Origin: Thioalkalivibrio sp. ALJ12
GTDB lineage: Bacteria > Pseudomonadota > Gammaproteobacteria > Ectothiorhodospirales > Ectothiorhodospiraceae
Assembly (NCBI RefSeq): GCF_000378305.1
Contig: NZ_KB899538.1
Location: forward strand, 1 to 64,000
Length of the DNA: 64,000 bases
Direction of reading: 5' to 3'
The translations under genes and the position numbers were made by a program. Under the pieces are notes generated by a model, which did no database searches, was not told where the DNA came from, and worked only from the letters and a program-made list of their open reading frames with translations. How positions within the stretch are numbered: position 1 is the first letter of the stretch; each line of letters opens with the position of its first letter. Below, one piece after another: positions 41,200 to 48,322 of the stretch.

Positions 41200-41949
41200 T
41201 CAGGCAGGGTTGTCGATGTCGATGAACCGGTGCTCCAGACCGAAACGTTCGGCGCACCATTCCCCCAGGGCAGGCGCCCCGTAGCGCTCGGTCGCATGAT
41301 GCCCCGCGGCGAAGTAGTGCACCCCGCTCTCGCGCGCCTCGTGAGTGGTCTGCTCGGAAATCTCGCCACTGATATAGGCATCCACACCCTGCGCCGCCGC
41401 CTCCATCAGTAATGACTGCGCCCCGCCAGTGCACCAGGCAACGCGCCGAATCGGCCGCTCGCCGCCCGGCACCCACAGACACTCGCGCCCCAGCACGGCG
41501 GAGATGTGGTCGCGCAGGTCCGCCCCCGACACCTCGGCGGCAGAACGACCGTACTGGCCCACGCCGTCCTCGCGCAGCACCCCCTCGATCGCGAATCCGA
41601 GGCGATTGGCCAGTTGGGTGTTGTTGCCCAGCTCCGGATGCGCATCCAGCGGCAGGTGGTAGGCCACCAGATTGATCTCGTGCTCCAGCAGCCGGCGCAG
41701 GCGTTCACGCTTCATGCCAGTAACCACCTCTGGCTCGCCCTTCCAGAAATAGCCGTGATGCACCAGGATCGTGTCGGCCCCGTCCTCGATCGCGGCCTCG
41801 ACCAGCGCCAGCGATGCCGTCACCCCGCTGACGATGCGGCGCACCTCGGCCCGCCCCTCTACCTGCAACCCGTTCGGACAATAGTCGCGAAAGCGCTCCG
41901 GCTGGAGCTCCTCGTTCAGGACCTGCATTAATACGTCACGTTCGATCAC
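41200..41949 (-). CDS. ybgI: NIF3 family metal-binding protein (YbgI-like)
   Basis: Conserved dinuclear-metal protein whose biochemical role is unsettled. It has 249 residues. Metal-site motifs VHHGYFWKGEP, HLPLDAHPELGNN and the C-terminal GHHATERYG are present, and the end FIDIDNPA matches E. coli YbgI. The GTG at 41949 is chosen because it follows CGGAGAA and aligns with the YbgI N-terminus. It is divergent from the algW-like protease gene, with 67 bases between starts. Confidence 0.9.
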   Translation of the reverse strand: MIERDVLMQVLNEELQPERFRDYCPNGLQVEGRAEVRRIVSGVTASLALVEAAIEDGADTILVHHGYFWKGEPEVVTGMKRERLRRLLEHEINLVAYHLPLDAHPELGNNTQLANRLGFAIEGVLREDGVGQYGRSAAEVSGADLRDHISAVLGRECLWVPGGERPIRRVAWCTGGAQSLLMEAAAQGVDAYISGEISEQTTHEARESGVHYFAAGHHATERYGAPALGEWCAERFGLEHRFIDIDNPA

Positions 41950-42016
41950 GATCGGTTCTCCGGCTGGACCGGGATCGGCGGCTGTGCAGCCCATCCCATT
42001 TCGGTATATTCACTAT

Positions 42017-43135
42017 ATGGTGAATTTCTCGCGTTTCCTGCTGCAAGCGGCCCTGACCGGCGTGGCGATCGCCGTGGTCGTCGCCGTGTTCTTTCCGCAT
42101 GTGCTTGACCGCGACCGGGGCGAGCAGGCGGAGCTGCAAGTCGCCGCCCCGCTCTCCACGACCAGCAGTGCCGCGCTCAGCTACGCCGACGGGGTCGAGC
42201 GGGCCGCGCCGGCCGTGGTCAACATCATGACCTCGCGCGTGCTCGACACCCCCGGCATCCTCGACCTGCACGAGTTCTTTGGCCAGCCCGTGCCCCCGGG
42301 CGATACCGAGCAGGCCAGCCTGGGTTCCGGCGTCATCATGACCGATCGGGGCCATATCCTGACCAACCACCACGTGATCGAGGAGGCCGACGCGATCGCT
42401 GTGGTCCTGCCCAATGGCGACGCCCATCCGGCCGAGATTATCGGCATCGACCCCGATACCGACCTCGCCGTCCTGCGCATCCGCACCGACGACGTGGCCG
42501 TGGCCACGGTTGGCCACTCCCGCGAGCTGCGGGTCGGTGACGTCGTGCTCGCGATCGGCAACCCCTTCGGTGTCGGGCAGACCGTGACCCAGGGGATCGT
42601 CTCCGCCACCGGGCGCAACCAGCTCGGGATCAACACCTTCGAGGACTTCATTCAGACCGACGCGGCGATCAACCCCGGCAACTCCGGTGGCGCACTGATC
42701 AATGCCAAGGGCGAGGTAATCGGCATCAATACCGCGATCTTCTCGCGCTCCGGGGGGTCCCATGGCATTGGCTTCGCGATCCCGGTGGACCTCGCCCGCG
42801 ACGTAATGACCGAGATCATCGAACAAGGCTATGTCTCCCGCGGCTGGCTGGGGATCGAAGTCCAGGCGATGAACCGCGAACTGGCCGACTCCTTCGGGCT
42901 GGATGCCCCACGCGGGGTCCTGGTCGCCGGCATCCTGCGTGACGGCCCCGCCCAGGAGGCCGGCATCGAGATCGGCGACGTAATCACCCACCTCAATGAC
43001 GACGCGCTCAACAGCCCGCGCGAGGCCCTGAATGTCATTGCACGGACCGATCCGGGCGCCGAACTGACGATCAAACTCCTGCGCGACGGCGAGGAAGTCG
43101 AGCTCGAGGCCACTGTCGCCCAGCGCCCGATCTGA
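42017..43135 (+). CDS. algW: Periplasmic serine protease, DegS/AlgW type
   Basis: Inner-membrane-anchored HtrA protease that in this family cleaves the anti-sigma factor RseA/MucA when envelope stress is sensed. It has 372 residues: one N-terminal membrane segment (about 5-25), a trypsin-like domain with catalytic His in ILTNHHVIEE, Asp in PDTDLAVLRI and Ser in NPGNSGGALIN, and a single PDZ domain (about 275-365). One PDZ domain and an uncleaved anchor fit DegS/AlgW rather than DegP. The ATG at 42017 gives MVNFSRFLLQ. Confidence 0.92.
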   Translation: MVNFSRFLLQAALTGVAIAVVVAVFFPHVLDRDRGEQAELQVAAPLSTTSSAALSYADGVERAAPAVVNIMTSRVLDTPGILDLHEFFGQPVPPGDTEQASLGSGVIMTDRGHILTNHHVIEEADAIAVVLPNGDAHPAEIIGIDPDTDLAVLRIRTDDVAVATVGHSRELRVGDVVLAIGNPFGVGQTVTQGIVSATGRNQLGINTFEDFIQTDAAINPGNSGGALINAKGEVIGINTAIFSRSGGSHGIGFAIPVDLARDVMTEIIEQGYVSRGWLGIEVQAMNRELADSFGLDAPRGVLVAGILRDGPAQEAGIEIGDVITHLNDDALNSPREALNVIARTDPGAELTIKLLRDGEEVELEATVAQRPI

Positions 43136-43147
43136 TACCCAATGGCA

Positions 43148-43180
43148 CCTCCCGGATGTCCGGGAGGCGCCCCTTTCTCT
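43148..43180 (+). terminator. Rho-independent-type terminator after algW
   Basis: CCTCCCGG-ATGT-CCGGGAGG forms a perfect 8-bp stem, extended by flanking GC pairs, followed by CCCCTTTCTCT. It lies 13 bases after the algW stop and just before the end of copD on the other strand, so it may serve both converging units. Confidence 0.65.
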
Positions 43181-44087
43181 ACCCGTTGGCCGGGGAACTG
43201 ACCGTGGTCAGTATGGCCGTGACCAGCAACACCAGCCCCACCAGTCCGATCTCCATCGCGATACTGCGCCGGAGGCGCTGCGGGGCCCGGGGCTCGCCCC
43301 GCTCGAAGGCGGGCACCAGGCGCCACTTGTTGGACGCCGCCAGCAGCAGGAGCAGGGCCACAATCAGCACCTTGCCGATCAGGAACTGCCCGTAGCCGGT
43401 AGTGAGCAGTGGCGTGACCCCGCCGAGCAGAAGCGCAGCCAGGACAACGCCCGCGAGCACCAGCAGGCCAACCCCGAACACCGCCACCCGACCGAAGCGA
43501 TCCAGGATGCGTACGGCATCCGCTCCGCCAGCTGGGTGTCCTGCCAGGCGATACAGGGGCCATAACGAACCAATCCAGAATGCAGCCGCCAGCAGGTGCA
43601 GCACCAGCAGCCCGCCGAGCAACCAGCGGGGTTCGTCGACCGTGTGCCCGACCTGGACTAAGGCGAGCATGACCAGCAACACGCCTCCGAGACTCAAGCC
43701 ATGCCCGAGCCCCGGCAGGCGCCGGGCATCCAGCAAGATCGCCTGTACCAGCAGCAAGCCACTCACGGCGAGGATTAGCTGAGTCCCCTGCGCGCCCTCG
43801 AATACCATGCCGAGCAGCATGGGGTCGACTGCGGCGGCACCATTGCCACCCCCGAGATACCCGGCCTGCAGCGGCCACTCGATCACGGCCAGCACGATCG
43901 CGGCCCAGGCCGCGATCGCCCCCGTGCGGCTGGCCGCCCGACGTTCCGGATCGGGCAGATCCGGAAACGCCAGGCGAAACAGCACCGCCCCGGCCGCCAG
44001 CAAGGCACCGGCATAGAAGCCGGCCGCCACCAGGATCATGGCGACCGTCCAGGCATCCACACCGGCAAGCGCAGACAGCCAGGCCAC
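43179..44087 (-). CDS. copD: Copper resistance protein CopD
   Basis: Inner-membrane copper transport protein that takes copper from CopC. It has 302 residues with about eight hydrophobic segments. The C-terminal half (about 190-300) fits the CopD domain, with GRVAVFGVGLLVLAGVVLAA and YGQFLIGKVLIVALLLLLAASNKWRLVP. It starts 3 bases after copC, the usual pairing, and is the last gene of the copper operon. Confidence 0.88.
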   Translation of the reverse strand: MAWLSALAGVDAWTVAMILVAAGFYAGALLAAGAVLFRLAFPDLPDPERRAASRTGAIAAWAAIVLAVIEWPLQAGYLGGGNGAAAVDPMLLGMVFEGAQGTQLILAVSGLLLVQAILLDARRLPGLGHGLSLGGVLLVMLALVQVGHTVDEPRWLLGGLLVLHLLAAAFWIGSLWPLYRLAGHPAGGADAVRILDRFGRVAVFGVGLLVLAGVVLAALLLGGVTPLLTTGYGQFLIGKVLIVALLLLLAASNKWRLVPAFERGEPRAPQRLRRSIAMEIGLVGLVLLVTAILTTVSSPANG

Positions 44088-44090
44088 GGC

Positions 44091-44459
44091 TCAGTCCTCC
44101 ACCGTAAAGCGGAAGGTCCCGGACATCATGTGGCCGTCACGAGCCAGGCCGCGCCAGCGCACCTCGTAACGACCCGGTTCCAGGTCGCCGGCCGGGCGCA
44201 CATGGTATTCCTCGGTCGGGTCATTGCCGGGCTGGTCTTCCAGGGAGACCCGGCCACGCGGGCCGATCACGTCGAACTGGGTAATGCGCATCGCGCCATC
44301 GAAGTGAATCCCGATCTCCTCCGGGGTCCCCTGCACCGTGGAGCCGTCCTCGGGCACATGCCCCATCTCGCCCTCGTGAGCCAGCAGGGGCGCGGCGACA
44401 GCCAGCAGCAGGGCCGCAAGGGCGGAACGCAGGGTATTACGGGTACGAATCGTCATCAT
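44091..44459 (-). CDS. copC: Periplasmic copper-binding protein CopC
   Basis: Small beta-barrel copper carrier. It has 122 residues with a signal peptide ending PLLAH (cleavage near residue 27, leaving an N-terminal His as the usual Cu(II) ligand). The CopC core DGSTVQGTPEEIGIHFDGAM, the PAGDLEPGRYEVRWRGLARDGH motif and SGTFRFTVED end are present. The ATG at 44459 (or the next codon) follows GAGGAC. It sits 108 bases after the multicopper oxidase gene, past a strong hairpin. Confidence 0.9.
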   Translation of the reverse strand: MMTIRTRNTLRSALAALLLAVAAPLLAHEGEMGHVPEDGSTVQGTPEEIGIHFDGAMRITQFDVIGPRGRVSLEDQPGNDPTEEYHVRPAGDLEPGRYEVRWRGLARDGHMMSGTFRFTVED

Positions 44460-44519
44460 GATTGAGTGTCCTCTTTGTTAAGTGCAGTCGTGTCGTCTTA
44501 GAGTCCGCCGGCCGCAGGC

Positions 44520-44550
44520 CACCGGGGGCCGCCTTGCGGCGGTCCCGGTG
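44520..44550 (-). promoter_or_regulatory. Strong hairpin between the multicopper oxidase and copC genes
   Basis: CACCGGGGGCCGCC and GGCGGTCCCGGTG pair around a TTGC loop with one bulge. It lies 17 bases downstream of the oxidase stop on the minus strand. No T tract follows, so it may be an mRNA-stabilising or partial attenuation element that separates oxidase from copCD expression. Confidence 0.45.
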
Positions 44551-44567
44551 CCCGCACCGGTGGAAAC

Positions 44568-45974
44568 TCAGTGGTTATGGCCTCCGTGGCCGTTGTGTCC
44601 TCCATGCCCGCCATGGGCATCGCGACTGGGGGTCGGGAGCCCGTCGGAATCCGCACCCGCGACCTTGCCGCGGCGCACCGGACTACCGAAGTCGGGGTCG
44701 CTGCTCACACGGCGGGCGACCTCCCCGTCCGGGTGCCAGTACCAGCCCGGATCACGGAAATCCCCGGGCTCCAGGTCGTCGCGCACCTTGATCAGGGTGA
44801 ACATGCCGCCCATGCCGATGTTGCCGAACGGTCCCTGGCCCATGCCCATCGCCAAGGTGTTCTCCGGCCCGCGCATATGGCCGCCATCGGTGTGGTCCTG
44901 GTGATCCGCCATGCCGTGCTCGCCCATGGCCATGTAGCCCGGCAGCAACGTGCGGATCTCCTCCTCGAGACCGGACTGGTCCACGCCCAGGGTGTTGGCG
45001 ATGCCATGCCCCATCGGATTCATGGTGTGATGCGTCATGTGGCAGTGGAAGGCCCAGTCCCCCGGCGGTGCCGTGAACTCGATATCGCGGGTCTGGCCGA
45101 CCGCCACGATCTCGGTGGTCTCCTTGCGCCACTGCTCGCGCGGCCAGCGCCCGCCATCGGAGCCGGTCACCTCGAACGACACCCCGTGCACATGCATCGG
45201 GTGGTTCCACATCGACAGGTTGCCCATGCGGATGCGCACGCGCTCGCCAGTCTTCGCCACCAGAGAGTCGATAGCCGGGAAGACCTTGGAGTTCATCGAC
45301 CACAGATCGAAGTCCACCATGATCGACGGATCGGGCGTGCGGGTACCGGGATGCAGGCCCCAGTTGTGCAGCAGGATCGCGTAGTCACGGTCCACCGGTT
45401 CGATCTCGCCGTCCTTCGGGTGGATGATGAACATCCCCATCATCCCCATCGCCATCTGCACCATTTCGTCGGCATGCGGGTGGTACATGTGCGTGCCGTG
45501 CTGGTTCAGCTCGAACTCGTAGACGAAGGTCTCCCCCGGATGGATCGGCGGCTGGGTCACGCCCTTCACCCCATCCATGCCCGAGGGCAGATGGATGCCG
45601 TGCCAGTGCACCGAGGTGTATTCCGGCAGGCGGTTGGTCACGTAGATGCGGACCTTGTCGCCCTCCACCGCCTCGATGGTCGGCCCCGGGGTGGTGCCGT
45701 TGTAGCCCCAGCACTTGGCCACCGAACCGGGTGCGAACTCGTGCTCGATCTCCTCGGCGACCAGATGGAACTCCTTCACGCCGTTGTTCATTTCGTACGG
45801 CAGGGTCCAGCCGTTCGGCGTATGCACCGGCATGTAGCCCTGTTCGGTGCGTTCGCCGGGCGTGGCATCGCCCTCGTTGTGGTGCTCGTGACCCGTTTCG
45901 GCCATCACCCGGGTCAGGGTGGTTGCCGGCAGCATTGCCGCGCCGGCGGCCAGCAGGAAGTTACGCCGTTTCAT
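44568..45974 (-). CDS. Multicopper oxidase (CopA/CueO-like) with His-rich tail
   Basis: Predicted periplasmic laccase-type cuprous oxidase. It has 468 residues. A Tat signal, MKRRNFLLAAGAAMLPATTL, is followed by three cupredoxin domains. Copper ligands are visible in HWHGIHLPSG, HMYHPHADE, HPMHVHGV and HCHMTHHTMNPM, which supply the T1, T2 and T3 sites. After the last site comes an unusual extension of about 110 residues, Met/Gly-rich in GMGQGPFGNIGMGGMF, ending in GGHGGHNGHGGHNH. It overlaps the upstream TolC-like gene by one base. Confidence 0.93.
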   Translation of the reverse strand: MKRRNFLLAAGAAMLPATTLTRVMAETGHEHHNEGDATPGERTEQGYMPVHTPNGWTLPYEMNNGVKEFHLVAEEIEHEFAPGSVAKCWGYNGTTPGPTIEAVEGDKVRIYVTNRLPEYTSVHWHGIHLPSGMDGVKGVTQPPIHPGETFVYEFELNQHGTHMYHPHADEMVQMAMGMMGMFIIHPKDGEIEPVDRDYAILLHNWGLHPGTRTPDPSIMVDFDLWSMNSKVFPAIDSLVAKTGERVRIRMGNLSMWNHPMHVHGVSFEVTGSDGGRWPREQWRKETTEIVAVGQTRDIEFTAPPGDWAFHCHMTHHTMNPMGHGIANTLGVDQSGLEEEIRTLLPGYMAMGEHGMADHQDHTDGGHMRGPENTLAMGMGQGPFGNIGMGGMFTLIKVRDDLEPGDFRDPGWYWHPDGEVARRVSSDPDFGSPVRRGKVAGADSDGLPTPSRDAHGGHGGHNGHGGHNH

Positions 45975-47518
45975 CAGTGATGCCCTCCGTGACCGTCGTC
46001 GCCGTGGTCACCGTGATCGCCATGGTCATGATCTCCGTGATCTCCGTGATCTCCGTGATCTCCGTGATCTCCGTGATCTCCGTGATCTCCGTGATCTCCG
46101 TGATCTCCGTGATCTCCGTGACCGCCGTGGTCCCCGTGATCCATCGCGGACGGGTCATGTTCGAGCGCGTCGGTTTCGAGATAGCCCTCGTCACCCGGCA
46201 CCCCGCCCGGCAGCTCGCCGGCCACGGTGAAGGCCAGGTCCACCCGGGCCCGCCAGTATTCGCCCAGTGCGGCCACCGCGCGCTGCCAGTCGGCCAGCTC
46301 TTCCTGCTTGGTCACCAGCAGGTCGAAGACATCGTCGAACATGAAGTTCACGCGCTCCTGCACGCGCTCCAGCTCGATCTCCCGGGCCGGCAGCAGTTCG
46401 TAGCGCTTGGTGCCGAACTTGTCGCGGTGATGGGCCAGGCGGACAAAGTGCTGGTGCACATCGGCGGTGACCGCCTGCTCCAGCCGGACCCGGCGGGCCT
46501 CGCCGTCCGAAAGCCGCGCCTCGGCGCGGGCGATGCCGGCCTGGTTCTGGTTGAAGATCGGCAGGGTGAAGGAGATACCACCGCCCCACAGGCGGGTGCC
46601 GTCGCTCTCGCGCTCGAACTCGATACCGGGCTCGATGTCGCCCAGCCAGCGATAGCGCCGCACCAGGGCCACCCCCTCGGTGAGCCCCTCCAGGGCATGG
46701 TCCAGGGCCCGCAGGTCCAGACGCTGCTCCAGCGCCTGCTCGACCAGGGCATCGCGATCCTCCACACCGGCCAGCGGCAGTGGCAGCTTGCCGGGGACCT
46801 CCCAGCCATCCACCTGGCCGGGCAGCCCCATCAGGTGGGCCAGGCGCAGACGGGTCTCGCGCTCGCGCTGCCGCGCATCCTCGAGCTTCAGCCGGGCCTC
46901 GGCCGCACGGATGCGCAGCTGTGCCCGCTTCAGGTCGGGGATATTGCCGGCGTCATAGAAGCGCTCGCCCAGCAGCGAGCCGAGATCCGCGGCACGGGTC
47001 TCCAGCGCCTGTACCTGAGCCCGCTGGCGCGCGGCCACCGCGTCATACCAGGCACGCTCGGTGTCCGAGGCCAGGGCCACCATGCCTTCGGCCAGCTGCA
47101 GACGGGTGGACTCCCAGTGGGATTCGGCAATGTCCTGACGGGCACTGCGCATCAGCAGGCCGGAAATACCCCAGGCCAGGCCAACCCCCGTCTCGTTGCC
47201 GCCACCGCCCTCGGGGCGCATCACCGACAGCGACAGGGTGGGATTGGAAAACTGGGCGGCCTCGACCACGTCGGCGGCCGTCAGATCCAGCTTGGCGTAG
47301 GCCTGCTGCATGCGCGGGTTGCGCCACAGGGCCTGATGAATGGCCTCCTCGAGCGTCAGCTCGCCGGAGGGGCGGGGCATCTCCGACTCGGGCAGGTCGA
47401 TCCCCTGCACCGAGATGTCCTCCGCCAGTTCGGAGCGGTCCAGCTCGGGCGCGGTGACCGCGCAACCGGCGAGGAACAGCACCGAAACGACGGGGAGCAG
47501 CAATCGGGTTGCTCGCAT
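45974..47518 (-). CDS. Outer-membrane TolC-family lipoprotein with His-Gly-Asp repeat tail
   Basis: Predicted outer-membrane efflux or copper-binding factor. It has 514 residues. The lipoprotein signal MRATRLLLPVVSVLFLAGC places the lipidated Cys at about 19. Two OEP repeats (about 60-240 and 260-450) show the usual heptad-rich helices, such as RQRAQVQALETRAADLGSLL. The last 55 residues are His/Gly/Asp, encoded partly by ten identical 9-bp repeats. The ATG at 47518 follows AAGGAGAT. No inner-membrane RND or ABC pump or adaptor gene is next to it, so its partner is unclear. It is followed directly by the multicopper oxidase. Confidence 0.88.
   Translation of the reverse strand: MRATRLLLPVVSVLFLAGCAVTAPELDRSELAEDISVQGIDLPESEMPRPSGELTLEEAIHQALWRNPRMQQAYAKLDLTAADVVEAAQFSNPTLSLSVMRPEGGGGNETGVGLAWGISGLLMRSARQDIAESHWESTRLQLAEGMVALASDTERAWYDAVAARQRAQVQALETRAADLGSLLGERFYDAGNIPDLKRAQLRIRAAEARLKLEDARQRERETRLRLAHLMGLPGQVDGWEVPGKLPLPLAGVEDRDALVEQALEQRLDLRALDHALEGLTEGVALVRRYRWLGDIEPGIEFERESDGTRLWGGGISFTLPIFNQNQAGIARAEARLSDGEARRVRLEQAVTADVHQHFVRLAHHRDKFGTKRYELLPAREIELERVQERVNFMFDDVFDLLVTKQEELADWQRAVAALGEYWRARVDLAFTVAGELPGGVPGDEGYLETDALEHDPSAMDHGDHGGHGDHGDHGDHGDHGDHGDHGDHGDHGDHGDHDHGDHGDHGDDGHGGHH
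46031..46120 (-). repeat. Ten perfect tandem 9-bp repeats coding His-Gly-Asp
   Basis: ATCTCCGTG on the plus strand is repeated ten times without change; on the coding strand this reads CACGGAGAT, His-Gly-Asp. Degenerate copies continue on both sides. Gain or loss of units by slippage would keep the reading frame and change the length of the metal-binding tail of the TolC-like protein. Confidence 0.97.
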
Positions 47519-47647
47519 CGTGAAAATCTCCTTGATCAGACTTCGATTCCGCATCCCGCGCGAACGCGCGACACGGCCTTGCCGTCCGCCAGCACCGGGT
47601 GGAACCCGGATAAGCGGACAGCCCCGGCGCTCGGGCCGGTAGTCAGA

Positions 47648-48121
47648 TCAGGAGAGGATGGGGGGGCGGTACAACGCGGCCGCAGGCGGACCGCTCTGGA
47701 AGGAATACAGGCTCATGGCCTGCGTGACCGGGGTCAGCAGGTGCATCCCGGTGATGGACGGCATGCCCTGGCAGTGGCTGCAGGCCGAGCAACTCGCCAG
47801 ACAGGCCGCGTCCACGCAATCCGCGTGCACGATCACCCCGCTGGCGTCAGAGGAATCGGATGCTTCATGGGCGTGGTCACCGCCATGCCGGGTATCGGCA
47901 TGACCGTCCTGCGCATGGTGATCATGGTCGTCGCCGTGCGAGTGATCATGTGAGTGCTCATGGGCCGCGTGATCCGCAGGCTGGTCACCCTTCGACTGGG
48001 CCCCGTGCATCGCATGCCCGGCGTGACCGTCGCCCTCGCTCGCGACGGCCGCAAGCGCCGGCAGGCCGGCGATCGCCAGCACCAGCATCCAGCACAGCAG
48101 TCGGTAGAAGACCCGTTTCAC
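47648..48121 (-). CDS. Exported His/Cys-rich protein, possibly CopL-like
   Basis: First gene of the copper operon. It has 157 residues from a GTG at 48121, giving MKRVFYRLLCWMLVLAIAGL, a clean signal peptide; a TTG three codons earlier is the alternative start. The mature part is strongly His/Asp-rich (about 32-90, with HEHSHDHSHGDDHDHH), then a cysteine cluster CVDAACLASCSACSHCQGM, and a hydrophobic tail ending YRPPILS. This layout resembles small CopL-type copper proteins found upstream of copAB, but I cannot confirm the family. A metal-binding or copper-sensing role is inferred from composition and context. Confidence 0.7.
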   Translation of the reverse strand: MKRVFYRLLCWMLVLAIAGLPALAAVASEGDGHAGHAMHGAQSKGDQPADHAAHEHSHDHSHGDDHDHHAQDGHADTRHGGDHAHEASDSSDASGVIVHADCVDAACLASCSACSHCQGMPSITGMHLLTPVTQAMSLYSFQSGPPAAALYRPPILS

Positions 48122-48204
48122 GTCGGCCAAACCCTCATCTCAAGGGGCATCACCCCGATAACCCGCCGTTACGCTACCACAGCCCGCACACATCAGCGCA
48201 CCCC

Positions 48205-48284
48205 TGTGGGAGCGTGCCTGCACGCGAATGCCCCTGCCCGCATCCGGCTTTGGCAGGGGCTTCGCGGGCAAGCCCGCTCCCACA
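48205..48284. repeat. REP-type inverted pair
   Basis: TGTGGGAGCGTGCCTGCACG opens a 34-base arm that is inverted, with a few mismatches, in the arm ending AAGCCCGCTCCCACA; the loop is about 13 bases. The core GTGGGAGCGGGCTTGCCCGC is the well-known REP sequence of pseudomonads and relatives. It lies between the start of the His-rich protein gene and the end of pepN. A role in mRNA 3'-end stabilisation or as a REP-transposase (RAYT) target is inferred. Confidence 0.85.
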
Positions 48285-48322
48285 CACATTCCCGTCGCCC
48301 CATCGGCCAGGGGGCTGGCCTC

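Noticed and set aside
46031-46120. Tandem repeats as a possible CRISPR array
   Set aside because: The unit is only 9 bases with no spacers, lies inside a coding frame and encodes His-Gly-Asp.
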